From Vibrio pacinii DSM 19139 (GTDB taxonomy: Bacteria > Pseudomonadota > Gammaproteobacteria > Enterobacterales > Vibrionaceae): a DNA stretch of 64,000 nucleotides. Position 1 is the first letter of the stretch, and the number at the start of each line of letters is the position of its first letter. Positions 10,112 to 18,020 of the stretch are shown here, in pieces. The position numbers were made by a program, and so were the translations under genes. Location: positions 124,001 through 188,000 of the forward strand of contig NZ_JONH01000013.1 of assembly GCF_000711795.1 (NCBI RefSeq). Direction: 5' to 3'. The notes below the pieces were generated by a model. That model did not search any database and was not told the DNA's origin. It saw only the letters and a program-made list of their open reading frames with translations.

Positions 10112-10136
10112 ACAGCGCCGAACGGCGCTCTTTTTG
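10112..10136 (+). terminator. Intrinsic terminator after glpK
   Basis: AGCGCC-GAAC-GGCGCT forms a GC-rich stem with a tetraloop, followed by CTTTTT. Confidence 0.8.
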
Positions 10137-10262
10137 CGTCTTACCGCGGATTCTTTGCTTTACTCCCTTCTCTCAACGCGCTAATTCGCGCACAATAACA
10201 TCAGTAAGCATTTTCGAATTTGGTGTAATGAGCATTGAGGCTGGTTACCCCGGGAGTTATCA

Positions 10263-11030
10263 GTGAAACAGATCCCACGTCACCAGCAAATTGTTGCCTT
10301 GGTGCAAAAACAAGGCTATGTCAGTACCGATGAACTGGTGGAAAAGTTTAATGTCAGCCCACAAACCATTCGCCGCGATCTCAATGAATTAGCGGATGAA
10401 AACAAAATTCGTCGTTACCACGGCGGGGCGACGATCCCACTCAGTTCTGAAAATACCTCTTACAATACCCGTAAGAGCATGAACTACAATGAAAAAGATG
10501 TTATTGCCGAAGAGGTGGTAAAACACATCCCAGATGGCGCAACACTATTTATCGACATAGGCACAACGCCAGAGGCGATTGCTCGCGCATTAAGTAAGAA
10601 CCACAAGCAACTGCGCGTGGTGACCAATAACATCAATGTCGCCGCCATATTACTGGCCAACCCTGAATTTAAAGTGATCTTAGCCGGTGGTGAAGTTCGC
10701 AATCGTGATGGAGGCATTGTTGGCGAAGCCACGCTCGATTTTATTAAGCAATTTAGGTTGGACTTTGGCATCTTGGGTATTAGTGGCATCGATTTTGACG
10801 GATCCTTACTCGACTTTGACTACCATGAAGTGCGCGTAAAACAAGCCATCATAGAGAATAGCCGCAGTGTTTTCCTTGCCGTTGACCACTCTAAGTTTGG
10901 CCGCAATGCGATGGTCAAGTTGGGTAATATTTCTCAGCTACACATGCTGTTTACCGATAAACAGCCGCCTAAAGAAATTCTGTCGATTCTTAAACAACAA
11001 TCCATTCCCTTCCAAGTCGTCGAGCGTTAA
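10263..11030 (+). CDS. glpR: Glycerol-3-phosphate regulon repressor (DeoR family)
   Basis: A 255-residue DeoR-type repressor. The winged helix is at residues 5-58 (QGYVSTDELVEKFNVSP, then TIRRDLNELADENKIRRYHGG). The C-terminal sugar-phosphate-sensing domain has the usual D-IGTT, VTNN and AGGE segments and a C-terminal VDHSKFGR motif. It probably binds glycerol-3-phosphate and represses glpK and glpD through the two similar operators. The start codon is GTG, supported by GGGAG ten bases upstream. It lies between glpK and glpD with its own terminator. Confidence 0.93.
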   Translation: MKQIPRHQQIVALVQKQGYVSTDELVEKFNVSPQTIRRDLNELADENKIRRYHGGATIPLSSENTSYNTRKSMNYNEKDVIAEEVVKHIPDGATLFIDIGTTPEAIARALSKNHKQLRVVTNNINVAAILLANPEFKVILAGGEVRNRDGGIVGEATLDFIKQFRLDFGILGISGIDFDGSLLDFDYHEVRVKQAIIENSRSVFLAVDHSKFGRNAMVKLGNISQLHMLFTDKQPPKEILSILKQQSIPFQVVER

Positions 11031-11066
11031 TTTACTCACAAAGTCATTACCAATCGACAACAAAAC

Positions 11067-11099
11067 AAAAACCTCCATGTTCGTATGGAGGTTTTTTTA
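11067..11099 (+). terminator. Intrinsic terminator after glpR
   Basis: A 12-bp stem (AAAAACCTCCAT with ATGGAGGTTTTT) has a 6-base loop and a T tract. Confidence 0.92.
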
Positions 11100-11183
11100 T
11101 GCCTAAAACACATAAACACTCAAAAACGAAAATAGATCGTGATCTTAAACGAAAGGTGATATAGGATAATAATTCGTTCCTAA

Positions 11184-11198
11184 ATGCTCGTTCGCTCA
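11184..11198. promoter_or_regulatory. GlpR-like operator before glpD
   Basis: ATGCTCGTTCGCTCA is 20 bases before the glpD start and matches the element before glpK (ATGCTCGAACGCTCA) except for two central bases. Confidence 0.55.
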
Positions 11199-11217
11199 CT
11201 ACAAGGTCAAGAAATTT

Positions 11218-12771
11218 ATGGATACCACTTCTAACGCAGTACACACAGATAAAACTTTCGATTTGATCGTAATCGGTGGCGGCATTAATGGCGCAGGTAT
11301 TGCTGCGGATGCGGCTGGGCGCGGCTTATCGGTCGGTCTATATGAAGCACAGGATTTTGCCTCTGCAACCTCTTCGGCAAGTTCAAAATTGATCCATGGT
11401 GGCTTGCGCTACTTAGAACATTATGAGTTTCGCTTGGTTTCGGAAGCACTCGCTGAGCGTGAAGTACTGCTCATGAAAGCGCCACACGTCGCTCAACCGA
11501 TGCGTTTTCGCCTCCCTCATCGTCCATTCTTAAGACCTGCATGGATGATCCGTTGTGGATTGTTTCTGTACGATCATTTGGGTAAGCGCACCACATTACC
11601 GGCCAGTGAAAGTATTGACCTTAGTCAGTCAGGTTTGTTGAAGCCAGAAATGAAAAAAGGCTTTGAGTACTCAGACTGTTGGGTTGATGATGCGCGCTTG
11701 GTGTTGCTTAATGTCTTAGCCGCGCAGGAAAACAGCGCAGAAATTCGCAATTACTGCCGAGTAGAAAATGCCCGTCGAGTGGGTGATTGCTGGCATGTCA
11801 CGATTAAAAATGGCATCACTGGAGAAACCTTTACCCGTAAAGCAAAAGCATTGGTCAATGCCGCAGGGCCTTGGGTTAAACAGTTCTTTGATGACGGCCT
11901 TGAGCAAGCTTCACCGCGTAACATTCGTTTGATCAAAGGTTCACATATTGTTGTACCACGCATTCACGACGAACCTCAGGCTTATATCCTGCAAAATAAA
12001 GATAACCGAATCGTATTTATGATCCCTTACCTTGATAAGTTTTCGATCATTGGGACCACCGATGTCGAATACCAAGGCGATCCACGTAGCGTTGCGATCT
12101 CAGCCGATGAGGTTGACTATCTTATTGATATCGTCAATCAACATTTCGTCACCCAGCTCAGCACAAAAGATGTGGTATGGAGCTATAGCGGCGTACGTCC
12201 ACTGTGTGATGATGAATCCGATTCACCGCAAGCGATCACCCGAGACTACACACTTGAATTAGAGGCAGAGCTGGACCAAGCCCCTTTACTATCGATCTTC
12301 GGCGGTAAACTCACCACCTATCGTAAACTCGGTGAAGCCGCGCTTGAAAAACTCAAGCCGTATCTGCCCCATATGGGAGCGCCTTGGACGGCCCATCACG
12401 CACTACCAGGTGGTAATTTTAGTTGCTCTCGAGAACAATTGGCGAACACACTTCACGCCTCCTACCCATGGATGCCCTATTCGTTGCTGCTACGTTACGT
12501 GACCCAATTTGGCACTTATACTTGGCAACTGCTTAAAGGCGCAACCTGTACAGACGATCTTGGCAATGAGTTCTCTCAGGCGGCGCAGGGAGTTTATCAG
12601 TGTGAGATCGATTATTTTATTGAGCATGAAATGGCGGTAAGTGTTGAAGATATTTTGTGGCGTCGAACTAAGCTCGGCTTATACCTCTGCGAGCAAGAAC
12701 AGCAAGCGCTAGCGAAATATGTCGAAAGCCGACAAGCAAAGCCTTTAGTTCAACTGTCTGAAGTTGGCTAA
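11218..12771 (+). CDS. glpD: Aerobic glycerol-3-phosphate dehydrogenase
   Basis: GlpD oxidises glycerol-3-phosphate to dihydroxyacetone phosphate at the inner membrane face and passes electrons to quinone. The protein has 517 residues. The FAD-binding Rossmann motif (VIGGGINGAGIA) is at about residues 18-29, the substrate/FAD segment SSKLIHGGLRYLE at 55-68, and an IGTTDVEY element near 278-285. The FGGKLTTYRKL sequence typical of the family is near residue 360. AAGGTC lies before the ATG. It acts with GlpK and GlpR upstream; its own GlpR-like operator suggests an independent promoter. Confidence 0.96.
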   Translation: MDTTSNAVHTDKTFDLIVIGGGINGAGIAADAAGRGLSVGLYEAQDFASATSSASSKLIHGGLRYLEHYEFRLVSEALAEREVLLMKAPHVAQPMRFRLPHRPFLRPAWMIRCGLFLYDHLGKRTTLPASESIDLSQSGLLKPEMKKGFEYSDCWVDDARLVLLNVLAAQENSAEIRNYCRVENARRVGDCWHVTIKNGITGETFTRKAKALVNAAGPWVKQFFDDGLEQASPRNIRLIKGSHIVVPRIHDEPQAYILQNKDNRIVFMIPYLDKFSIIGTTDVEYQGDPRSVAISADEVDYLIDIVNQHFVTQLSTKDVVWSYSGVRPLCDDESDSPQAITRDYTLELEAELDQAPLLSIFGGKLTTYRKLGEAALEKLKPYLPHMGAPWTAHHALPGGNFSCSREQLANTLHASYPWMPYSLLLRYVTQFGTYTWQLLKGATCTDDLGNEFSQAAQGVYQCEIDYFIEHEMAVSVEDILWRRTKLGLYLCEQEQQALAKYVESRQAKPLVQLSEVG

Positions 12772-12782
12772 AGCGGAAACTC

Positions 12783-12814
12783 AATCAGGCTTGGTCGTCA
12801 CTCCAAGCCTGATT
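12783..12814. terminator. Hairpin between convergent glpD and nnrS
   Basis: AATCAGGCTTGG pairs perfectly over 12 bases with CCAAGCCTGATT, with an 8-base loop. No T run follows on either strand, so termination is less certain than the position suggests. Confidence 0.5.
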
Positions 12815-12828
12815 AAACCAATGACTGG

Positions 12829-14013
12829 TTAACCGGGGTGCCCATCCACGCGTGGCTGAACGAGCATTTTGCCAAACTGAGCAAGGTAGAGTACAAACGC
12901 CAGTACCCACAAACCACCACTCAATGTAATCAATTCCATCCAATAACTTGGCAACCAAGTGACACCGATACTGCGCACTAACGCTGCCAACACAATCGCC
13001 ATAAACGCGACACTCATGTTTGGTCCTTGATAAATGGCTCTGCCAGTATGGCCCATTGTCACGCGAGTTATCATGGCTAATATCACTCCACCTAACGCCC
13101 CTATCGCAAATAAATGCACCATGTTGTGACTTGCAAACGGATCAGACAGCGCCCCGCGGAGTATCAAGCTGAGCGGAATACACAGATAAGTAGCATGCAG
13201 AGACCAAACCAGAGGTTCACTTAATGTGCGCCACGGCTGCCAACGCATCACACGAACTAAATGAGCGGCACCAGCCAACAACATAAGTCCAGAGCCTAGC
13301 TGAGCAAAGGTCATGGGGAAGAAACTCAATAGGAACAGCGCAACCAGCGGGAAGTTGGCGGCCGCATCTAGCCAGACCAAAGGTTTTGCTTGATCAAAAT
13401 TGAATCGTCTGGCAGTAAAGAAAGGGATCACGCGTCCACCCATCACCGAGAGTAATAAGGTAAACCACCACAACATAGCTTGCCAAACTGCGCTAGAGGG
13501 GAAAGGAGGCAGCCCTTTTATGGTCGCATAACTGGCGAAATTGGCGCCTATCGCCAATAAAAACAGCGGTACAAAGAACAGATTACGCCACCCTTTCGCT
13601 TTAATCACTCGACTGCCAACTTCATAAGCCGCACAAGCAATAAACAGTGCTTCAATTGAGGCCGTTACCCACAGCGGAACTGGTGTCCAGAGCAATATTC
13701 TTGGCGCGATCCATAACGCGACCAACCCTGCCAGTCGATGGCTTTTAGTCCCATTGATCCCGGTCCAGTTTTGTACCGCAGTTAACACAAAGCCCACCAC
13801 GATCGCCATGGCAAAACCAAACAACATTTCATGGACATGCCACCAAAGTGCAGGAACCTTTAACGCGGCTGGCTGACCTGTCTGTAGCATCCAGATCCAC
13901 AGTACGATTGAAAGCGGTGCGTAAATAGCGCCAAGTAAAAAGAAAGGTCGAAATCCTAAACGTAATACCGGCGCTATCGCTTGTTCTACTTTGTTGTCAG
14001 TAATATTGAGCAC
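12829..14013 (-). CDS. nnrS: NnrS family membrane protein, nitric oxide tolerance
   Basis: NnrS is a haem- and copper-containing inner-membrane protein that protects against nitric oxide stress; its exact activity is not settled. This copy has 394 residues and about twelve hydrophobic segments. Family features include GFRPFFLLGAIYAP at residues 20-33, WWHVHEMLFGFAMAI at 57-71 and a histidine-containing FASHNMVHLFAIGALGG stretch in the C-terminal third. The promoter region carries a GG-N10-GC sigma-54 element (14062-14076) and two inverted repeats that fit the NorR core GT-N7-AC. NorR control of nnrS is known in V. cholerae. Confidence 0.92.
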   Translation of the reverse strand: MLNITDNKVEQAIAPVLRLGFRPFFLLGAIYAPLSIVLWIWMLQTGQPAALKVPALWWHVHEMLFGFAMAIVVGFVLTAVQNWTGINGTKSHRLAGLVALWIAPRILLWTPVPLWVTASIEALFIACAAYEVGSRVIKAKGWRNLFFVPLFLLAIGANFASYATIKGLPPFPSSAVWQAMLWWFTLLLSVMGGRVIPFFTARRFNFDQAKPLVWLDAAANFPLVALFLLSFFPMTFAQLGSGLMLLAGAAHLVRVMRWQPWRTLSEPLVWSLHATYLCIPLSLILRGALSDPFASHNMVHLFAIGALGGVILAMITRVTMGHTGRAIYQGPNMSVAFMAIVLAALVRSIGVTWLPSYWMELITLSGGLWVLAFVLYLAQFGKMLVQPRVDGHPG

Positions 14014-14061
14014 TCAATGACTCCTAAACAAAATCAGCTAATAAAAACAAACTCTTCTATC

Positions 14062-14076
14062 GCAAGAACCATTCCA
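14062..14076 (-). promoter_or_regulatory. Sigma-54 promoter candidate for nnrS
   Basis: The minus strand reads TGGAATGGTTCTTGC, which gives the GG-N10-GC spacing of -24/-12 promoters. It lies 49-63 bases before the nnrS start codon. The upstream NorR-like sites fit a sigma-54 activator. Confidence 0.55.
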
Positions 14077-14128
14077 CTTTATCAACCTGCGTCAATCAAG
14101 GGTTCACGACTTTACAATGGACTATTCG

Positions 14129-14141
14129 AGTCATTTTGACT
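14129..14141. promoter_or_regulatory. NorR-like enhancer site 1
   Basis: AGTCATTTTGACT is an inverted repeat (AGTCA/TGACT) with the core GT-N7-AC described for NorR. It lies 53 bases upstream of the sigma-54 element. Confidence 0.5.
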
Positions 14142-14152
14142 TAAAGTTAACA

Positions 14153-14165
14153 AGTCATTTTGACT
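14153..14165. promoter_or_regulatory. NorR-like enhancer site 2
   Basis: This is an identical copy of AGTCATTTTGACT, 24 bases from the first, giving the tandem array expected for a hexamer-forming activator. Confidence 0.5.
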
Positions 14166-14254
14166 CATTAATGATTATTTACATCGCGACGGTTTGCAAA
14201 CCCGCTCGCTTAGGTTACAACGTTAAGTCAGCACGCCACGATAAAGGAGACAAT

Positions 14255-14815
14255 ATGGCGAACTATATCTTTGGTTACGGCAGCTTGATGAACTCCGCAT
14301 CTCGCCAGCTTACCGGACAAACCTCACAGGCGACGCCTGCCACGGCCCATGGTTTCAAGCGCTATTGGGGCAAAGTCGATGACAGTTATATCTTGTCCCC
14401 TCTGGTCGTCAACAAAGGCCAAGGGCAGGTCAATGGCGTTCTACTTGAAGTCAGTGACCGTGGTCTCCTAGAGTTCGATGTTCGTGAACGAGGTTATCAT
14501 CGTGTGGTGATTGAACCAGACCAACTTGATGCGCCACTCTCGTTAAGCTCTAGCGATCAAGTTTGGGTCTATATCAAAGATAACCCACAGCCCCCGTGCT
14601 CGCTGAGTCCCATCATGCAAACTTACGTTGATACTGTCCTCGCAGGTTGCTTAGAAATTTCGCAACACTTCGCCGAGCAGTTTGTACAACACACCGTAGG
14701 TTGGCATTTCCCGCTAGAAAATGACCGTCACCAACCTAAGTACGGCAATCTTGCAGGTGTCACCCCAGCTGATCATCCGACCATTGACGCTCTAATTGCC
14801 GACGTAATAGGGTAA
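14255..14815 (+). CDS. Gamma-glutamylcyclotransferase-like protein
   Basis: A 186-residue cytosolic protein whose N-terminus has the fold signature YIFGYGSLMN (residues 4-13). An acidic VRERGYHRVVIEP segment near residue 75 is in the place of the catalytic glutamate of the GGCT/ChaC superfamily. It may cleave gamma-glutamyl peptides such as glutathione, but the substrate is not proven. I start at the ATG at 14255, which follows AAGGAGA; a longer frame from 14117 would translate the NorR-like repeats. It is divergent from nnrS, so it might share the nitric oxide control region. That is an inference. Confidence 0.75.
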   Translation: MANYIFGYGSLMNSASRQLTGQTSQATPATAHGFKRYWGKVDDSYILSPLVVNKGQGQVNGVLLEVSDRGLLEFDVRERGYHRVVIEPDQLDAPLSLSSSDQVWVYIKDNPQPPCSLSPIMQTYVDTVLAGCLEISQHFAEQFVQHTVGWHFPLENDRHQPKYGNLAGVTPADHPTIDALIADVIG

Positions 14816-14824
14816 CGTTTACAC
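14809..14824. promoter_or_regulatory. GalR-like operator at the end of the upstream gene, before galR
   Basis: The minus strand reads GTGTAAACGTTACCCT, a good match in one half to the GalR/GalS operator GTGNAANCGNTTNCAC. It overlaps the preceding stop codon, about 125 bases before galR. Confidence 0.4.
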
Positions 14825-14831
14825 CTACTGC

Positions 14832-14854
14832 AAACACTTGTACAGCAAGTGTTT
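14832..14854. repeat. Inverted repeat between the GGCT-like gene and galR
   Basis: AAACACTTG pairs perfectly over nine bases with CAAGTGTTT across a TACAG spacer. It could be a weak terminator for the upstream gene or an operator for galR. Confidence 0.45.
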
Positions 14855-14946
14855 AACTTCGCAAATTGCACACGTCACTGCTATATAAATTGCCTTATTT
14901 ACATTATCGATGTTAAATAGCAACAGCAGTCAATTTCGAGGTTAAT

Positions 14947-15945
14947 ATGGCCACTATCAAAGACGTCGCCAAAGAAGCAGGCGTCTCTATCGCCACCGTT
15001 TCGCGCGTGATCAATAAATCGCCGAAAGCGAGCAAAGCATCCGTCACATCGGTGACTCAGGCAATGGCCAAACTCGGTTATCGCCCTAATGCGGCAGCTA
15101 AGGCTTTGGTCAGTCAAAGCAGTAATACCGTTGGCGTGTTAGTTGGCGATGTCTCCGATCCTTTCTTCGGTACGTTAGTCAAAGCCGTCGACAATGTTGC
15201 CCATCAACATGGTAAGCACATCTTAATCGGCAATGGTTACCATAGTGCAGAAGAAGAACGTCAAGCGATTGAATTACTGATCAACAACCGCTGTGATGCA
15301 CTGGTGATTCATTCCAAAGGCTTGTCTGATGAAGAGCTCATCAGCTATGCAAAGGAAGTCAAAGGGTTAGTTTTTATTAACCGCTATATTCCGCAGGTGG
15401 CTGAGCGCTGTATTGCACTTGATAACCACAAAGGGGCCTACCTTGCAACTGAGTACCTGATTCGTCATGGTCATACTAAGATTGCGTGTGTTGCCTCATC
15501 GCACCAAATTGAAGACTCAGACCAACGCATACAGGGCTACTTGGCCGCCCTCAAAGATAATCATATTGAACTACCATCAAGCTATATTGAATATGGTGAA
15601 CCAAATAGCGATGGTGGTGAAATCGCCATGACCAATTTGCTAACCAAGTCGCTAGAGATGACCGGTGTCGTCGCCTATAACGATTACATGGCAGCAGGCG
15701 CCCTCTCTGTTTTGGATGAAAATGGCATCAAGGTGCCGGATCAAATTTCCATGCTCGGCTTTGACGATGGTTTGATTGCACGTTACATCAGCCCACGCCT
15801 GACAACCATTCGTTATCCTATCGCGATGATGGCAGAACGCGCTGCACGACTGGCATTGAGCTTGGCGAAAGAGCAAAACAACCATGAAGAAGCGTTGATG
15901 TTTACCCCGACCTTAGTAAGACGAAATTCAGTCGAAAAACGCTAA
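14947..15945 (+). CDS. galR: Galactose repressor, LacI/GalR family
   Basis: A 332-residue LacI-family regulator that closely follows E. coli GalR. It starts MATIKDVAKEAGVSIATVSR and carries NKSPKAS, with GVLVGDVSDPFFG, LIGNGYH, INRYIP, GEPNSDGGE and a FTPTLVRRNSV C-terminus all in the GalR positions. The helix-turn-helix spans residues 3-23. It should bind galactose and release DNA. GalR-type operators occur before galE (26345-26360), between the ABC transporter units (37256-37271) and before this gene. It therefore probably controls the galactoside island although galE starts about 11 kb away. Confidence 0.9.
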   Translation: MATIKDVAKEAGVSIATVSRVINKSPKASKASVTSVTQAMAKLGYRPNAAAKALVSQSSNTVGVLVGDVSDPFFGTLVKAVDNVAHQHGKHILIGNGYHSAEEERQAIELLINNRCDALVIHSKGLSDEELISYAKEVKGLVFINRYIPQVAERCIALDNHKGAYLATEYLIRHGHTKIACVASSHQIEDSDQRIQGYLAALKDNHIELPSSYIEYGEPNSDGGEIAMTNLLTKSLEMTGVVAYNDYMAAGALSVLDENGIKVPDQISMLGFDDGLIARYISPRLTTIRYPIAMMAERAARLALSLAKEQNNHEEALMFTPTLVRRNSVEKR

Positions 15946-15959
15946 ATAAGAGCAGAAAC

Positions 15960-15995
15960 AACAAAAGGCATGATTTCTCATGCCTTTTGTTATTA
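15960..15995. terminator. Bidirectional terminator between galR and ydhF-like gene
   Basis: A 14-bp perfect stem (AACAAAAGGCATGA with TCATGCCTTTTGTT) has a TTTC loop and lies between two convergent genes. Confidence 0.88.
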
Positions 15996-16006
15996 TCCAT
16001 TTGGCT

Positions 16007-16888
16007 TTATGCCACGCCGTGGCCTTTCGAAGCAACCCAGATGCGATACCACTGTTCATGAGTCAGAGAAAGATCTAGAGCACCTGCCGCTGCGCGTACA
16101 CGCTCAATGTTACCACTGCCAATGATCGGCACTGGCTTCGCAGGTAAACGCATCACCCAAGCAAAGATCACTTGGTCAATTGAGCTTGCGCCAATCTCTT
16201 CCATTACCTGAGCTAATGTTTCACGTAGACGCGTCATCTGCTCACTATTTTCAGTAAAGATACGTCCGCCAGCCAAACATGACCAAGCCATCGGACTGAC
16301 TCGCATGCGTTGCAACTGATCAAGAGTGCCGTCTTCCGTCACCTGTAGGTTAACCGGGTTGATTTCAACTTGATTGGTCACCAAAGGCTGATCTAGGCGA
16401 GATTGCAATAACTCAAACTGAGTCGGGGTAAAGTTAGACACACCAAAGTGCTTCACCTTACCTGCCGCACTGAGCTCAGCAAAGGCCTCAGCGGCGTCAT
16501 CGGCATCCATTAGTAGGTCAGGGCGGTGCAACAGCAGCACATCAAGATGATCAGTGTTGATACGCGACAGCGACTCATCAACCGAGGCAATGATCGCCGC
16601 TTTACTGCTATTGTAGTGGTTAACGGTTTTACCTTCACCACGATAAATACCACATTTTGATACGATTTCTATCTGATCACGCATACTGCTATCAAGAGCG
16701 AGAACCTCACCAAACATACGCTCACAAGCCGAGTCCGGGCCATAAACCGGGGCATGATCGACCGTGGTAATCCCCATTTCAACGTGCTGTTTAAGAAACG
16801 TGTGTTGTTGCTGAGTGGTCATTCCCCACTCCGCCATGCGCCAATAGCCTTGGATCAGCGGAGAAAAGACCGGATGTGACTTTTGCAT
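16007..16888 (-). CDS. ydhF: Aldo/keto reductase, YdhF type
   Basis: A 293-residue NAD(P)H-dependent oxidoreductase of the aldo/keto reductase superfamily. It resembles E. coli YdhF along its whole length (GYWRM, TTVDHAPVYG, IVSKCGIY, HRPDLLMDADDAAEAF, KVKHFGVSNFTP, PMAWSCLAGGR, PIIGSGNIERVRAA). The catalytic tetrad appears as D44, Y49, K78 and H121. I start at 16888, where AAGGG precedes the ATG; a longer frame to 17011 has no such support. It is divergent from a LysR gene, its probable regulator. The physiological substrate is unknown. Confidence 0.9.
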   Translation of the reverse strand: MQKSHPVFSPLIQGYWRMAEWGMTTQQQHTFLKQHVEMGITTVDHAPVYGPDSACERMFGEVLALDSSMRDQIEIVSKCGIYRGEGKTVNHYNSSKAAIIASVDESLSRINTDHLDVLLLHRPDLLMDADDAAEAFAELSAAGKVKHFGVSNFTPTQFELLQSRLDQPLVTNQVEINPVNLQVTEDGTLDQLQRMRVSPMAWSCLAGGRIFTENSEQMTRLRETLAQVMEEIGASSIDQVIFAWVMRLPAKPVPIIGSGNIERVRAAAGALDLSLTHEQWYRIWVASKGHGVA

Positions 16889-17081
16889 AATGAAACCCTT
16901 TAGTGATTCTGCCGTCGTCTGATAACGCGCCAGTGACTTAACCTCAGTATACTCACTCCTTATAAGGTAATTAAACACATCAAGGCGAAAAGATAATTCG
17001 TTATAGAGCACAATTTATCAGGTTTAATTTTCTATATTGAACGATATACTCAGGCAATCCGCCTTCTATTGAGATTTTCCC

Positions 17082-17972
17082 ATGCATAAAAAACACAAAC
17101 GTTTCGAGCGCTATACGCTTTTTGGTGAAGTGGCGAAACAACTGAGTTTTTCTAAAGCAGCGGATACTTTGGGCATTTCGCGAAGTTATCTCTCTTCGCA
17201 AATCAATCAATTGGAACAAGAGTTAAACACGAGCCTATTGATACGCTCAACGCGCAGCGTACGTTTGACGGCTGCTGGTGAGAAAATACTGGCGAAAATG
17301 CACATCATTAATGCCTCAATTGTGGAGCTGGAGAAAGAGTTAGAGCACACCAAAAGTGATGTCAGTGGGCTACTGAGTATTACCGCCCCCACCATTTTTA
17401 GTCACCGTTTTCTGATCGATATTTGCGCCGAGTTTCAAGCACTGCATCCACAAATAGAATTCGACTTAGACATTGGCTACAACCGTCAAGACTTGACCAA
17501 AAGCCCTTTCGATTTAGCTATTCGCGCCACCAACACACCACCTGAAAATATGGTGGCCAAAAAGTTGATGCCCTATCAGCATCTTTGCTGTGCCTCGCCA
17601 CAATACATCGCCAAGTATGGGGCTCCGAGCCACCCTAATCAGTTAGTCTCGCACAACTGCTTATCTGACCCTCATTTACGTCATTGGCAATTTGAAGCGC
17701 AGCAACACATTATCAATGTCGAGACCAGTGGTAATCTCTATATCAGCGATAACCTACTGCTACTCAAGGCGGCGGAACAAGGCCAAGGTATCATCAAAAT
17801 GCCTTGTTATTTGGTCACCCCTGCGCTAGAAAGTGGGCGTTTAGTGCGCTTATTACCTGACTACCAACTGGCGCAAAGCCAAATCTATCTGATTTTCCCG
17901 CCTCAGCTGCGCCGTAGTACTAAAATGATGGCGTTTGTTGATTTCGTTCAGCAATGGTTTGCCCGCAGCTAG
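17082..17972 (+). CDS. LysR-family transcriptional regulator
   Basis: A 296-residue LysR-type regulator with an N-terminal winged helix (FGEVAKQLSFSKAADTLG, then ISRSYLSSQINQLEQELN, residues 14-50). The RSTRSVRLTAAGE wing and the C-terminal effector domain (DLAIRATNTPPENMVAKKL) resemble the group of LTTRs that control quinone or aldehyde reductases. It is divergent from the aldo/keto reductase gene with a gap of about 190 bases. That arrangement suggests it regulates the reductase and itself. The effector is unknown. Confidence 0.88.
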   Translation: MHKKHKRFERYTLFGEVAKQLSFSKAADTLGISRSYLSSQINQLEQELNTSLLIRSTRSVRLTAAGEKILAKMHIINASIVELEKELEHTKSDVSGLLSITAPTIFSHRFLIDICAEFQALHPQIEFDLDIGYNRQDLTKSPFDLAIRATNTPPENMVAKKLMPYQHLCCASPQYIAKYGAPSHPNQLVSHNCLSDPHLRHWQFEAQQHIINVETSGNLYISDNLLLLKAAEQGQGIIKMPCYLVTPALESGRLVRLLPDYQLAQSQIYLIFPPQLRRSTKMMAFVDFVQQWFARS

Positions 17973-17974
17973 AA

Positions 17975-18006
17975 CGAAAAAAGCCCGCGAACAGTGCGCG
18001 AGCTTA
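17975..18006 (-). terminator. Intrinsic terminator after the GPH symporter gene
   Basis: On the minus strand AAGCTCGCG pairs with CGCGGGCTT (one G-U pair), followed by TTTT. It also lies just beyond the convergent LysR gene. Confidence 0.8.
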
Positions 18007-18020
18007 ATGGCTAATTCAGA

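Noticed and set aside
12783-12814. Hairpin after glpD as a standard intrinsic terminator
   Set aside because: The stem is long and perfect but no T run follows on either strand, so I listed it only with reduced confidence.
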